Of a stretch of DNA of 64,000 nt, positions 27,436 to 37,512 are shown in pieces. The DNA comes from Eubacterium sp. CAG:274 (GTDB lineage: Bacteria; Bacillota; Clostridia; Lachnospirales; CAG-274): positions 87,562-151,561 of the forward strand of contig FR888502.1 of assembly GCA_000432155.1 (NCBI GenBank), in the 5' to 3' direction. Within the stretch, counting starts at the first letter, position 1. The number at the start of each line of letters is the position of its first letter. The notes below the pieces were generated by a model, which was not told the DNA's origin, ran no database searches, and worked only from the letters and a program-made list of their open reading frames with translations. The translations under genes were made by a program, and so were the position numbers.

Positions 27436-27606
27436 CTACAAATTAAATGTCACAGTATCATATAGGAACAAATTCAAAATAATAAATTTCGGAACGCTTT
27501 ATATTTCGAAAAAACATAAGAACCTCCTTTTTTCTGAAATCAATTTATTATAATACAAAAAAACTAAAATTTCCATATTAAGAATAAAAATATATAAGGA
27601 AAGTTG
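27436..27606. other. AT-rich spacer with no gene seen
   Basis: Contains no convincing reading frame or hairpin apart from a minus-strand AGGAGG-like motif near 27520 that is not followed by a usable frame. Confidence 0.4.
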
Positions 27607-27786
27607 TTAAGAAAACCTTGGTTTTCTTAAATTAATTCCGCAGGTCGAGCTTTGCCTGACCGAGGACAGGGACAAAAATATGGTACTGTTTTTTAGTGCC
27701 ATATTTTTCACGGCTGGTCCCTACCTTAGACTAACTGCAAGAAATGCAAGCATTTCTTGCAAGGCTGTCGAATTTATCGACAGCCT
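27607..27786. other. structured intergenic segment, candidate RNA or element remnant
   Basis: Four strong inverted repeats in 180 bases: 27607-27630 (11-bp arms TTAAGAAAACC), 27668-27722 (AGGGAC, then 14-bp AAAAATATGG... arms with one wobble, closing GTCCCT), 27737-27760 (11-bp arms GCAAGAAATGC) and 27762-27786 (10-bp arms AGGCTGTCGA). A GC-richer block (27638-27670, CAGG/CCTG pairing) lies between the first two. The last hairpin overlaps the stop of the pdxR gene. None is followed by a T run on either strand. Confidence 0.5.
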
Positions 27787-29176
27787 ATTTCCATATTTGT
27801 TCCAAAATTTTAAAAGCCTTTTCTATGTTGACAGTATCTATACCACTATATCCTAAAATTACAGTAGGCTTTCCTTTATGAACACCTTCGTGGAAAAATT
27901 GGGACATACCTGTTAATAAAATTCCATTTTCTCTGGCTTTATCCACAAGCTCCTTTTCTGTCATACCATTATTGACTTCAAGGAGTATGTGAAGACCGGT
28001 TTTTTCTCCTTTAACAGTTACAAAATCTTTTAAAGAACAGTTGTTAATAGAATTTATAATGGCATCTAGCCTTTGCTTGTATATAAGACGCATTTTATTT
28101 ATGTATCGCTCAAAATTCCCTTTTGCCATAAATTTTGAAAGAGTGTATTGCTCAAAACTAGATACAGTATTGGAGTAAAAACTAAATTCTTTCTGATATT
28201 TTTCAGCCAAATTTTCGGGCAAAACCATATAGCTAATTCTAAGAGATGGGGCAATATTTTTTGCAAATGTGTTCAAATAAATTACTTTACTACCTTTATC
28301 TAAGGATTGCAATGCTGGTACAGGTCTTCCTGTATATCTAAACTCGCTGTCATAGTCGTCCTCAATAATGTAACTGTCGGTGTTGTATGCCCAGTTTAGT
28401 ATTTCATTTCGCTTTTTTACTGGAGTAACAATACCTAATGGGAAATGATGAGAGGGTGTAATGTGGAGTACATTTGCTTTTGAATTTATAAGTTCATTCA
28501 TATTAATACCGTCATCATTTAAGGGTATGTATTTTGGCTCAATGCCGTTAGCCTCCATTATTTTAGCTATTTTGTGATAGCCGGGATTTTCTACAGCATA
28601 AATTCTGTTTTTGCCTAGTAGCTGTAATATTATGTTGATTAGATATTCACTTCCTGCACCTACAATGATTTGGTCTGCACTAACAGAAATATTTCTATAG
28701 GCTTTTAAGTAAATGGCAATTTCTCGGCGTAAAGTATACAAACCTTTTGGATTACCTTTTTCAAGCAATTTTTTATCCTGGTCACGAAGAACTTCCCTCA
28801 TCAAAGCAGCCCAAGTGGAAAATGGAAAACTGTTAATGTCAGCTGAATTTGTTCTAAATTCATAAGGTAAAGTTTTTTCTGGTATTACAGGTTGAAATTC
28901 ATTGTGAACAGGAGCTTTAATAGGGGAGGTATTATCTATATCAGTAACATAAAATCCCTTTTGAGGTTTGGAGTAAATATAACCCTCTGTAATAAGCTGT
29001 TCGTAAGCATTTTCAATAGTAATAACACTTATTTTCAGGTGTTGAGATAACTTTCTTTTTGAAGGTAATTTTTCCTCAGCTTTTAACTCTCCGTTGTTAA
29101 TAGAATTTTGTATATATTCGTAAAGTTGTTGATAAAGAGGTACTTTACTTTTTGGGTCTAAGTTACAGGTAAACAT
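27785..29176 (-). CDS. pdxR: MocR/PdxR-type regulator (GntR helix-turn-helix plus aminotransferase domain)
   Basis: 463 residues. N-terminal GntR winged helix ([38 protein letters not shown], ending TDIDN) joined to a fold-type I aminotransferase-like domain ([35 protein letters not shown] lysine in [14 protein letters not shown]). It is divergent from pdxST, the classical target of PdxR, which senses PLP. Start ATG 29176 is 8 bases after AAGGAG; an out-of-frame ATG lies at 29180. Confidence 0.9.
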   Translation of the reverse strand: MFTCNLDPKSKVPLYQQLYEYIQNSINNGELKAEEKLPSKRKLSQHLKISVITIENAYEQLITEGYIYSKPQKGFYVTDIDNTSPIKAPVHNEFQPVIPEKTLPYEFRTNSADINSFPFSTWAALMREVLRDQDKKLLEKGNPKGLYTLRREIAIYLKAYRNISVSADQIIVGAGSEYLINIILQLLGKNRIYAVENPGYHKIAKIMEANGIEPKYIPLNDDGINMNELINSKANVLHITPSHHFPLGIVTPVKKRNEILNWAYNTDSYIIEDDYDSEFRYTGRPVPALQSLDKGSKVIYLNTFAKNIAPSLRISYMVLPENLAEKYQKEFSFYSNTVSSFEQYTLSKFMAKGNFERYINKMRLIYKQRLDAIINSINNCSLKDFVTVKGEKTGLHILLEVNNGMTEKELVDKARENGILLTGMSQFFHEGVHKGKPTVILGYSGIDTVNIEKAFKILEQIWK

Positions 29177-29264
29177 ACATAATTCTCCTTTTTTAGTAAA
29201 TATAATCAAAACTGACCTTATTAAAAAGTTAAAAACTGGATATTTATTTAATATCAGATTTATG

Positions 29265-29270
29265 TATAAT
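29265..29270 (+). promoter_or_regulatory. -10 element of the pdxST promoter
   Basis: TATAAT with no recognisable -35 at 17 bases, as expected for an activator-dependent promoter; PdxR binding in the 145-bp divergent region is the likely activator. Confidence 0.45.
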
Positions 29271-29321
29271 TATAACCATATTTCAAATAAAAATCAATTT
29301 ATTTTCGGAGGTTATTGTATT

Positions 29322-30191
29322 ATGTCAAGATATAAATTAAATTGCGAATTAGCTCAGATGTTAAAGGGTGGCGTAATTATGGATGTTACTACACCTGAAC
29401 AAGCAAAGATTGCTGAAGAAGCTGGTGCTTGTGCTGTTATGGCACTTGAAAGAATTCCTGCTGATATTAGAGCAGCTGGTGGTGTATCAAGAATGAGTGA
29501 CCCTAAAATGATTAAGGGTATTCAGGAAGCTGTTTCTATTCCTGTAATGGCAAAGGTTAGAATTGGTCACTTTGCAGAAGCTCAGATTTTACAGGCTATT
29601 GAAATTGACTACATTGATGAAAGTGAAGTTCTTTCTCCAGCAGACAATGTTTACCACATTGACAAGACTAAGTTTGATGTTCCTTTCGTTTGTGGTGCAA
29701 AGGATTTAGGCGAAGCTTTAAGAAGAATTGCTGAAGGTGCATCAATGATTAGAACAAAGGGCGAACCTGGTACAGGCGATATTGTACAGGCTGTAACTCA
29801 TATGAGAAAGATGAACAGCGAAATTCGCAGAATTGGTTCTCTTAGCGAAGACGAACTCTACAACAACGCAAAGGAATTAGGCGTTCCTTATGACTTATTA
29901 AAGTATGTTCACGATAACAAGAGACTTCCAGTTGTAAACTTTGCGGCCGGTGGTGTAGCAACTCCTGCTGATGCAGCTCTTATGATGCAGCTTGGTGCAG
30001 AAGGTGTATTCGTTGGTTCTGGTATCTTCAAGTCTGGTAACCCAGCAAAGAGAGCAGCTGCTATTGTAAAGGCTGTTACAAACTACAATGATGCTAAGTT
30101 ACTTGCTGAACTTTCAGAAGATTTAGGCGAAGCAATGGTTGGTATTAACGAAGACGAAATTGAACTTTTAATGGCAGAAAGAGGCAAATAA
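29322..30191 (+). CDS. pdxS: pyridoxal 5'-phosphate synthase, PdxS subunit
   Basis: Makes PLP from ribose 5-phosphate, glyceraldehyde 3-phosphate and ammonia supplied by PdxT. 289 residues, with the family blocks [47 protein letters not shown] and [29 protein letters not shown], including the two catalytic lysines. Start ATG 29322 is 9 bases after GGAGGT. Confidence 0.97.
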   Translation: MSRYKLNCELAQMLKGGVIMDVTTPEQAKIAEEAGACAVMALERIPADIRAAGGVSRMSDPKMIKGIQEAVSIPVMAKVRIGHFAEAQILQAIEIDYIDESEVLSPADNVYHIDKTKFDVPFVCGAKDLGEALRRIAEGASMIRTKGEPGTGDIVQAVTHMRKMNSEIRRIGSLSEDELYNNAKELGVPYDLLKYVHDNKRLPVVNFAAGGVATPADAALMMQLGAEGVFVGSGIFKSGNPAKRAAAIVKAVTNYNDAKLLAELSEDLGEAMVGINEDEIELLMAERGK

Positions 30192-30192
30192 T

Positions 30193-30753
30193 ATGAAAAA
30201 AGTTGGAGTATTGGCAGTTCAAGGTGCTTTTATTGAACACGAAAATATACTTAACAAAATAGGTGTTGAAACTTTCGAAATCCGTCAAAAGAAAGATTTG
30301 GAGAGAGATTTTGACGGTCTTATTATTCCAGGTGGCGAAAGTACAGTTATTGGTAAGTTAGCAAGAGAACTTGATATGCAAGATACACTTGTTAAGAAGA
30401 TTAATGACGGTATGCCTGTATTTGGTACTTGTGCTGGTCTTTTGGTTTTAGCAAAGAAGATTGAAAATGACGACAGAGTACATTTTGCTACAATGGATAT
30501 TGTTGCAAAGAGAAATGCCTATGGTAGACAGCTTGGTTCATTCTCTACAGAAGAAAAATTTGGTGATACTACAATCCCAATGAGATTTATTAGAGCACCT
30601 TATATTGAAAAGGCTGGGGACGGTGTTGAGATTTTATCTGTTGTTGACGGCAAGATTGTTGCTGCAAGACAGGGTAATCAGCTTGTAAGTGCATTCCACC
30701 CAGAGTTAACAGACTCTACAGAAGTACATAAGTATTTTGCAGAAATGCTTTAA
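30193..30753 (+). CDS. pdxT: pyridoxal 5'-phosphate synthase, glutaminase PdxT subunit
   Basis: Class I glutaminase that feeds ammonia to PdxS. 186 residues; oxyanion loop GGESTVIGKL, nucleophile Cys in FGTCAGLLVLA, and His-Glu in FHPELT. Starts one base after the pdxS stop. Confidence 0.96.
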   Translation: MKKVGVLAVQGAFIEHENILNKIGVETFEIRQKKDLERDFDGLIIPGGESTVIGKLARELDMQDTLVKKINDGMPVFGTCAGLLVLAKKIENDDRVHFATMDIVAKRNAYGRQLGSFSTEEKFGDTTIPMRFIRAPYIEKAGDGVEILSVVDGKIVAARQGNQLVSAFHPELTDSTEVHKYFAEML

Positions 30754-30784
30754 GATAAAATTATAAATAATATAAACATAGAGA

Positions 30785-30812
30785 AAGCTGGTGTTCAAAT
30801 GAACACCAGCTT
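30785..30812 (+). terminator. terminator of pdxST
   Basis: Perfect 12-bp stem AAGCTGGTGTTC with its complement, loop AAAT, then T run. Confidence 0.9.
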
Positions 30813-30819
30813 TTTTACA

Positions 30820-30848
30820 GTGAATCGGAAAAATAAATCCGATGCCTT
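30820..30848 (+). repeat. dispersed inverted repeat, copy 3
   Basis: GTGAATCGGAAAAATAAATCCGATGCCTT-type copy, 8 bases after the pdxT terminator, in transcription orientation. Confidence 0.75.
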
Positions 30849-30888
30849 AATAAGGAAGAAAAATTATAAAAACTCAAGAGAGTATTTA

Positions 30889-32037
30889 TTACATTAATGA
30901 ATGATAGAGTGCAATAATATCTTCAAGACTTGCGTCTTTTGGATTACCAGGAGCACAAGCATCGGCTACAGCAGATTCAGCAAGGAACTGAACATCTTCT
31001 TCTTTTACAATATCCTTTAAGTCAGCAGGAATACCTACATCAATAGAAAGCTGTCTAACAGCATCTACAGCTGCTTTTCTGTATTCTTCCTGAGTCATAC
31101 TTTCAGTACCTTCTACACCCATAGCCTTTGCAATATATTTATACTTATCGCCAGTAGCATCAGCGTTGTAAGCCATTACTGTAGGAAGTAAAATAGCATT
31201 TGCTACACCATGAGGAGTATCGTAAACAGCACCTAAAGCATGAGCCATAGAGTGAACAATACCAAGACCTACATTAGAGAAGCCCATACCGGCGATATAC
31301 TGACCTAATGCCATACCTTCTCTACCTTCTGGAGTGTTTTCAACAGCACCTCTTAAATTCTTTGAAATAATTTCAATAGCTTTAAGGTGGAACATATCTG
31401 TCATTTCCCAAGCACCCTTAGTGATATAACCTTCAATAGCGTGAGTGAGGGCATCCATACCAGTAGATGCTGTAAGACCCTTAGGCATTGAGCTCATCAT
31501 ATCTGGGTCAACAATAGCAACAACAGGAATATCGTGAGTATCTACACAAACAAATTTACGCTTCTTTTCAACATCTGTAATAACATAGTTGATTGTAACT
31601 TCAGCAGCTGTACCAGCAGTAGTAGGAACAGCAATAATAGGTACACAAGGCTTTTTAGTAGGTGCAACACCCTCAAGACTTCTAACATCTTCAAATTCTG
31701 GGTTATTGATAATAATACCTATTGCCTTTGATGTATCCATTGAAGAACCACCACCAATGGCAATTATGTAGTCAGCACCGCTATCCTTAAATGCTTTAAC
31801 ACCTGTCTGTACATTTTCAATAGTAGGGTTAGGCTTAATGTTAGAATAAATTTCATAAGCAAAACCTACATTATCTAATACATCAGTAACCTTTTTAGTA
31901 ACACCAAACTTAATTAAGTCAGGGTCTGAACATACAAAGGCTTTTTTAAATCCTCTTGTCTTTACTTCTGTTGCAATATCCTGTATTGCTCCTTTACCAT
32001 GATATGATGTTTCGTTTAAAACTATTCTATTTGACAT
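30889..32037 (-). CDS. fucO: iron-containing alcohol dehydrogenase, lactaldehyde reductase (FucO-like)
   Basis: Group III dehydrogenase that reduces lactaldehyde to 1,2-propanediol, or oxidises related diols, with NAD. 382 residues: NAD loop GGGSSMDTSKAIG, and metal ligands in TGMDALTHAIEGY, GIVHSMAHALGA and DTPHG. The overall wording (NETSYHGKGAI, IKPNPT) is closest to FucO. Start ATG 32037 is after GAAGGGAG; the longer frame is not preceded by a site. No fucose or rhamnose genes adjoin, so the substrate is uncertain. Confidence 0.85.
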   Translation of the reverse strand: MSNRIVLNETSYHGKGAIQDIATEVKTRGFKKAFVCSDPDLIKFGVTKKVTDVLDNVGFAYEIYSNIKPNPTIENVQTGVKAFKDSGADYIIAIGGGSSMDTSKAIGIIINNPEFEDVRSLEGVAPTKKPCVPIIAVPTTAGTAAEVTINYVITDVEKKRKFVCVDTHDIPVVAIVDPDMMSSMPKGLTASTGMDALTHAIEGYITKGAWEMTDMFHLKAIEIISKNLRGAVENTPEGREGMALGQYIAGMGFSNVGLGIVHSMAHALGAVYDTPHGVANAILLPTVMAYNADATGDKYKYIAKAMGVEGTESMTQEEYRKAAVDAVRQLSIDVGIPADLKDIVKEEDVQFLAESAVADACAPGNPKDASLEDIIALYHSLM

Positions 32038-32190
32038 ATAAAAACTCCCTTCGAGTAAAATTAGTTGTGGAAAATACATAAATAATATTTATTAACTTTA
32101 AATTTATTATACCACTTTCACAACAAAAATCGATATGTTAATTTATTAACAATATATTAAGATTTTGGGGATTTGTGACATTTTAACAAA

Positions 32191-32233
32191 AATCATAATT
32201 ATGATTGAATAAATATTTTAAATATGATAATAT
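32191..32233 (+). promoter_or_regulatory. promoter of the RCC1-repeat genes with palindrome
   Basis: TTGAAT (32205-32210), 17-base spacer, TAATAT (32228-32233). A perfect 16-bp palindrome AATCATAATTATGATT (32191-32206) abuts the -35 and may be an operator. Confidence 0.5.
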
Positions 32234-32272
32234 AAAGATATAACTATTTAGTTAAAGAGAGGGAGGATTATT

Positions 32273-33520
32273 ATGTTAAAGAAAGTTATAGGTGTTATTC
32301 TTGCTACAAGTATGTTATTATCTTCTAATGTGTTGGCAGAAGAATTTTCAACAAAACCAATGGTATCTACAAATGAGGATTATACATTGGCTTTAAAAAG
32401 TGACGGAACAGTATGGGCTTGGGGAGAAAATAAGTACGGTTCATTGGGAATTGGTACATCACAGGACAGCCTTTATCCAGTACAGACAAAAGGACTAAAA
32501 GACATAGTCTGTGTCAACGCAAAGGGTGATTACTCCATGGCAGTAGATAGTGAAGGCTATGTATGGTACTGGGGCAAGGAAAGGTCAGGGACAGCCGATG
32601 AATTTATAAAATTAAGTGCAGATGAGGCTACACCTAAGAGAATAAATGCCATTAACAATGTTAAGGAAGTAGACAGTAGTGGTACTTATGCTTTGGCATT
32701 GAAAAAAGACGGGACAGTATGGAAATTTGATAATAGAACTCCGGATTTAGTACAGAAAGTTGACGGTCTTTGTGATATTGAACAGATACAAATGGGAAAA
32801 GTGTATGGCGATAGCAATAAATATTTTGCCATGGCATTAGATAAAGACGGAAATGTATGGGGTTGGGGCAATAATAAGGACTATTGCCTTGGTACAACAG
32901 AAGATGGTACTGATTTACAGCCAGAAGAAAATGATTATTTGAAAAATATAACTAAAATAAGCGTAGGTGAAGTACATAGCCTTGCATTAGACAAAGATGG
33001 AAATGTATGGACTTGGGGCAATAATGATTACAGCCGACTTGGCAGAAAAACAGTTCCAGATTGGAAACCTACAAAGTTAAATGATTTAAAAAATATTACT
33101 GATATAGTAGCTGGTGGTAAACACTCTTTTGCTTTAAGTAATAGTGGCCAGTTATATGGCTGGGGAGATAGTACAGACGGTCAGCTTGGTAGTAGTAATG
33201 TTCCGGTATATTCAACAAGAGATAAAAGTGGAATGGTATATCAAGGCGAAAAACGAGCAGAAACACCTATGTACATAAGTTTAGTAGGTAAAAATGCTTG
33301 TATAGATGCAGGTACAAGGCTTTCAGCAGTAGTTACTAATGACGGTGGAGTTTTAACTTGTGGTTTTAATTACAAAAATAATAAATTAGGTAGACCAGCA
33401 TCAAAAATTGAAAGCTCTTTTGGAAATGTTATAAATAGTGATAGAAGTAAATTTACTGTAGGCACATATGTGCCAAATACGGAAGTAAAAAAGACTACAG
33501 CTACAGTTGAAAAGAAGTAG
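32273..33520 (+). CDS. secreted RCC1-repeat beta-propeller protein, copy 1
   Basis: 415 residues: signal peptide (MLKKVIGVILATSMLLSSNVLA), then seven RCC1-type blades, each marked by a variant of ALKSDGTVWAWGEN (for example AVDSEGYVWYWGKE, ALDKDGNVWTWGNN, ALSNSGQLYGWGDS), the last being VVTNDGGVLTCGFN. Seven blades form a closed propeller. No anchoring motif or catalytic residue is evident; the role is probably binding or scaffolding outside the cell. AGGGAGG precedes the ATG. Confidence 0.85.
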   Translation: MLKKVIGVILATSMLLSSNVLAEEFSTKPMVSTNEDYTLALKSDGTVWAWGENKYGSLGIGTSQDSLYPVQTKGLKDIVCVNAKGDYSMAVDSEGYVWYWGKERSGTADEFIKLSADEATPKRINAINNVKEVDSSGTYALALKKDGTVWKFDNRTPDLVQKVDGLCDIEQIQMGKVYGDSNKYFAMALDKDGNVWGWGNNKDYCLGTTEDGTDLQPEENDYLKNITKISVGEVHSLALDKDGNVWTWGNNDYSRLGRKTVPDWKPTKLNDLKNITDIVAGGKHSFALSNSGQLYGWGDSTDGQLGSSNVPVYSTRDKSGMVYQGEKRAETPMYISLVGKNACIDAGTRLSAVVTNDGGVLTCGFNYKNNKLGRPASKIESSFGNVINSDRSKFTVGTYVPNTEVKKTTATVEKK

Positions 33521-33534
33521 AAGGGGAGATTATT

Positions 33535-34782
33535 ATGTTAAAGAAAATTTTAGGGGCTATTTTAGCAACAAGTATGCTTTTTTCAACAAATGTGCTTGCA
33601 GAAGAATTTTCAACACAGCCAATGATTTCGTCAGGTAGCACTTGGAATTTGGCGTTAAAAAGTGACGGAACTGTATGGGCTTGGGGATTAAATGAATATG
33701 GTGTAATAGCAAATGGTACAGTTAAGTATGCCCAATTTCCAACACAGATAAAAGGATTAAACGACATAGTACAAGTAAATGCTAAAAGTGATTTTGGTAT
33801 GGCACTTGATAATACTGGAAAGGTGTGGGTTTGGGGAAAAGAATATAATAACGAAGAAGAAACTGATAAAAGCCATAAAATGGACAACAGTAATGCAATA
33901 TTTACATCAAAAGATGCAACACCTAAGGTAATTAGCGATATTAGTGATGTAAAGGAAATTGATGGTTATGGGAATACTGCTATTGCTGTTAAAAAAGACG
34001 GAACCGTATGGTATTGGGAGAACAGTAAAATAAATATTGGAAATAAAAACACAGTAGCTCCTAAGCAGGTTCAAGGACTTTCAGATGTAAAGAGCATTGC
34101 TATGGGAGAAACTTATAATAACAATGATAGTTATTATGCTATTGCATTAAAAAATGATGGAACAGTATGGGACTGGGGAGATAGTAAAAATGGTTATATT
34201 CAGAGAGTAAATAAAAATAAAGAAAGTGAACCTCAACAGATTTTATATTTAAAAGATGTTACAAAAATAGATGCAGGCGAAGATGTTTTGCTTGCTCTTG
34301 ATAAAGACGGTGCTGTTTGGTCTTGGGGTGACAAGGAAAATGGAAAACTTGGTAGAGATAAAGCACCTCTTTTAATGCCACAGAAAATAGATGGTTTAAA
34401 TAAAATTGTAGATATTAAAGTTGGGTATGACCATTCTCTTGCTTTAAGTAGTGACGGTAAAGTATATGGTTGGGGTGATAACACAGAGGGCGAATTAGGT
34501 AAAGACGGTATGACAGGAAGAATTGAAAAATCAAAAACTGGTAAGGGTAGTGAAATTCGCTTTTTCGCAGAAACACCTATAGAAGTACCTAAAGTTGACA
34601 ATTCAGTTGGTATTGAGGCAGGACATAATTTCTCAATGTTTATTACTAAAGACGGTAGTGTTTTATCTTGTGGAGAGAATGACTATAATCAGTTAGCAAG
34701 AAGAAAAGAAACTACTAAAAATGTAGTAGGCAAGGTTAAGAACAGCAATAAGACAGAATTTAATATTGGAATAGCTAAGTGA
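33535..34782 (+). CDS. secreted RCC1-repeat beta-propeller protein, copy 2
   Basis: 415 residues, the same length as the preceding gene and clearly a tandem paralogue: near-identical signal peptide (MLKKILGAILATSMLFSTNVLA) and mature start (EEFSTQPM), seven blades (ALKSDGTVWAWGLN to FITKDGSVLSCGEN), but diverged between blades. It starts 14 bases after copy 1, so both are in one operon ended by a strong terminator. Confidence 0.85.
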   Translation: MLKKILGAILATSMLFSTNVLAEEFSTQPMISSGSTWNLALKSDGTVWAWGLNEYGVIANGTVKYAQFPTQIKGLNDIVQVNAKSDFGMALDNTGKVWVWGKEYNNEEETDKSHKMDNSNAIFTSKDATPKVISDISDVKEIDGYGNTAIAVKKDGTVWYWENSKINIGNKNTVAPKQVQGLSDVKSIAMGETYNNNDSYYAIALKNDGTVWDWGDSKNGYIQRVNKNKESEPQQILYLKDVTKIDAGEDVLLALDKDGAVWSWGDKENGKLGRDKAPLLMPQKIDGLNKIVDIKVGYDHSLALSSDGKVYGWGDNTEGELGKDGMTGRIEKSKTGKGSEIRFFAETPIEVPKVDNSVGIEAGHNFSMFITKDGSVLSCGENDYNQLARRKETTKNVVGKVKNSNKTEFNIGIAK

Positions 34783-34794
34783 TATTAAGAAAAG

Positions 34795-34822
34795 AGACCT
34801 GTGGAGAAAATTCCACAGGTCT
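34795..34822. terminator. bidirectional intrinsic terminator
   Basis: 11-bp perfect stem AGACCTGTGGA with its complement between the RCC1 operon and the convergent hyd genes. Confidence 0.9.
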
Positions 34823-34828
34823 TTTGTG

Positions 34829-36028
34829 TTAATCAAGTATTTTAGCTATTTCCGGAAAAGCTTGTAAACTTCTCTTTAATATGCCTTGAGTATAGGCTAT
34901 AAATATTCCGTAGTTTGTAATAGGAACATTTTGCTCCTTAGCAACGGCAATTCTATGTTTCATTTCTTTTTCGTTTAATGTACAGCCACCACAATGTATT
35001 ACGGCCTTGTATTTGCTTAAATCTCTAGGAAATTCTGTTCCACTAGAAAATTCATAGTTGATTTTTTTGCCACTATGTTCTTTAAGCCATCTAGGGATTT
35101 TAACTGTTCCTATATCGTCACATTGTCTATGGTGTGAACAACCCTCTGAAATAAGTACATAATCTCCGTCTTTGAGGCTATCTATAGCTTTTACAGCTTT
35201 TATCTGCTCAGATAAATCTCCCTTATATCTTGCGAAAAGTATTGAAAATGAAGTAAGGAGAATATCTTCCGGTACATCATTTTTTACCTTGCCAAAAGCC
35301 TGAGAGTCTGTAACTACAATTTTTGGTTTTTTGCCAAGAGCTTTCAATGTTTGAGAAAGTTCAGTATCTCTTGTAACAACTGAAATTGCACCAGCCTCAA
35401 GCACATCTCTTATTGTCTGCTGTTGAGGGAGAATAAGTCGACCCTTTGGTGCTGCTGAGTCAATAGGTACTACAAGAACCACAATATCCTCTGGGTCAAG
35501 TAAATCGCCTATTATTTTAAGTGTCATATTTTCATTGGGAACAAGTTTAGAAAGGCTTTCTTTTAATTCCCAAATATTTTCATTAGTTTCAGCACTTACC
35601 CATATAGAGTTTTCAATGTCATATCTGTTACAAACTTCATCAGATTTATTTAATATAATAAGATAAGGAAGTTTTCTCTTTTTAATTTCTTCTATTAAAT
35701 CCTTATCACATTGAGTAAGACCTACATTACCGTCAACTACTAAAAGGGCAATATCAGTTTTATTAAGTACCTGATAGCTCTTTTCAACTCTCATTTTACC
35801 TAATTCGCCCTCATCATCAATACCAGGAGTATCAATAATCATAACTGGACCTAAAGGCAAAAGCTCCATAGCTTTTTGTACTGGGTCAGTTGTTGTTCCT
35901 TTTACTTTAGAAACTACAGCAAGATTTTGTGAAGTTATAGCATTTATAATACTAGACTTACCGGCATTTCTTTTACCAAAAATACCAATGTGTATTCTGT
36001 CAGATTTAGGAGTATCATTTAAACCCAT
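34829..36028 (-). CDS. hydF: [FeFe]-hydrogenase maturation GTPase
   Basis: Scaffold that assembles and delivers the 2Fe subcluster of the hydrogenase H-cluster. 399 residues: N-terminal Era-like GTPase (GIFGKRNAGKSSIINAI, DTPGIDDEGELG, LNKSD), middle dimerisation domain, and C-terminal cluster domain with CSHHRQCDDIG and HCGGCTLNEKE. Starts 11 bases after the hydG stop in the same operon. Confidence 0.95.
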   Translation of the reverse strand: MGLNDTPKSDRIHIGIFGKRNAGKSSIINAITSQNLAVVSKVKGTTTDPVQKAMELLPLGPVMIIDTPGIDDEGELGKMRVEKSYQVLNKTDIALLVVDGNVGLTQCDKDLIEEIKKRKLPYLIILNKSDEVCNRYDIENSIWVSAETNENIWELKESLSKLVPNENMTLKIIGDLLDPEDIVVLVVPIDSAAPKGRLILPQQQTIRDVLEAGAISVVTRDTELSQTLKALGKKPKIVVTDSQAFGKVKNDVPEDILLTSFSILFARYKGDLSEQIKAVKAIDSLKDGDYVLISEGCSHHRQCDDIGTVKIPRWLKEHSGKKINYEFSSGTEFPRDLSKYKAVIHCGGCTLNEKEMKHRIAVAKEQNVPITNYGIFIAYTQGILKRSLQAFPEIAKILD

Positions 36029-36039
36029 AGGAACACCTC

Positions 36040-37461
36040 CTAAAATCTAAAATCTCTTTGACCGTCAGCTATTTCTTTAAGTCTTTCAATAACAATGCCT
36101 CTTACCTTTTCGTTGGGAATATGCTCAAGTTCTTTTGCAATAACTTTTTCGCCGGCAATCTTTGTATCTTCAGCTGCATAGTCCATAAGGTATTCCTTTA
36201 ATGTCATAAGTGCATTTGGTAAGCAACAGTTGTGAATTTGTTCGTTTTTGCAAAGACTCATAAAACGGTCGCCAGTTCTGCCTTCTCTGTAACAAGCAGT
36301 ACAGAAACTAGGTATAAAGCCTAAGTCCATAAGCCAATGAACAACTTCGTCAAGACTTCTCTTGTCTTCTACATCAAACTGTTCAGATGTTAAGTCGTCA
36401 GGTTCTTCTGGCTCAACATAGCCACCTACGCTTGTTCTTGAACCACCACTAATCTGTGATACACCAAGCTGAAGAACTTTTTCACGACAGGCTTTACTTT
36501 CTCTAGTAGAAATAATCATACCAGTATATGGTACAGCAACTCTTATACAGGCAACAATTTTTGCAAAAATATTATCATCAATACCGTCAGAAAATGCGTC
36601 TGGGTCAATATCGTCAGCTCGTCTAATTCTAGGAACAGAAATAGTATGAGGACCAACGCCATGAACCGCCTCTAAATGTTCTGCGTGCATTAAAAGACCT
36701 GCAAATTCATATCTGTATTTTTCAAGACCGAAAAGTACACCACAACCTACATCATCAATGCCACCCTCCATAGCTCTGTCCATAGCCTCTGTATGGTAAG
36801 CATAGTTGTGCTTAGGGCCAGTTGGATGAAGTTTTTCATAACTTTCCTTGTGGTATGTTTCTTGGAAAAGTATGTATGTACCTATTCCAGCATCTTTTAA
36901 TTTTCTGTAGTTTTCAACAGTAGTCGCTGCAATATTTACATTTACTCGTCTTATAGCACCGTTCTTATGCTTAATAGAGTAAATTGTTTTGATACAATCT
37001 AAAATATAATCAATGGGATTGTTTACAGGGTCTTCGCCGGCTTCAATAGCAAGTCTTTTGTGACCCATATCCTGTAAAGCAATAACTTCTCTCTTTACTT
37101 CTTCCTGAGTAAGTTTCTTTCTTGCAATATGCTTGTTCTTAGCATGGTAAGGGCAGTATACACAGCCGTTTACACAGTAGTTTGAGAGATAAAGAGGGGC
37201 AAACATAACAATTCTGTTGCCATAAAAATCATCTTTTATTTTCTTTGCAAGGGCAAAAACTTCTTCGTTTTTTTCTGGAATTTCACAGGCAAGAAGAACA
37301 GAGGCTTCTCTATGAGTAAGACCTTTCTTTAATTTAGCTTTTTCAATAATAGAGTCAATAAGCTCTACATTATTTTTGTTTGCATCTGCAAAAGCAAGGG
37401 TTTCCTGTATTTCCTCATGAGAAATAAATTCTTCTGCTTTAAGTGATTTTGGGTTGTACAT
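36040..37461 (-). CDS. hydG: [FeFe]-hydrogenase maturation radical SAM tyrosine lyase
   Basis: Splits tyrosine to make the CO and CN ligands of the H-cluster. 473 residues: radical SAM motif Cys96-x3-Cys100-x2-Cys103 in YCVNGCVYCPYHAKN, BATS domain, and the C-terminal auxiliary-cluster motif CTACYREGRTGDRF followed by the third Cys in the CCLPN region. This C-terminal motif separates HydG from ThiH. The third maturase, hydE, is not in the window. Confidence 0.95.
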   Translation of the reverse strand: MYNPKSLKAEEFISHEEIQETLAFADANKNNVELIDSIIEKAKLKKGLTHREASVLLACEIPEKNEEVFALAKKIKDDFYGNRIVMFAPLYLSNYCVNGCVYCPYHAKNKHIARKKLTQEEVKREVIALQDMGHKRLAIEAGEDPVNNPIDYILDCIKTIYSIKHKNGAIRRVNVNIAATTVENYRKLKDAGIGTYILFQETYHKESYEKLHPTGPKHNYAYHTEAMDRAMEGGIDDVGCGVLFGLEKYRYEFAGLLMHAEHLEAVHGVGPHTISVPRIRRADDIDPDAFSDGIDDNIFAKIVACIRVAVPYTGMIISTRESKACREKVLQLGVSQISGGSRTSVGGYVEPEEPDDLTSEQFDVEDKRSLDEVVHWLMDLGFIPSFCTACYREGRTGDRFMSLCKNEQIHNCCLPNALMTLKEYLMDYAAEDTKIAGEKVIAKELEHIPNEKVRGIVIERLKEIADGQRDFRF

Positions 37462-37512
37462 AGTTTTCTCCTTTCTTTCAGGTTAGAATACTCTTTCCTG
37501 TCAGACAAAATT

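Noticed and set aside
27436..27606. Possible riboswitch upstream of the membrane/kinase fusion gene
   Set aside because: The gene's promoter lies downstream of this segment, and no conserved riboswitch core was recognised.
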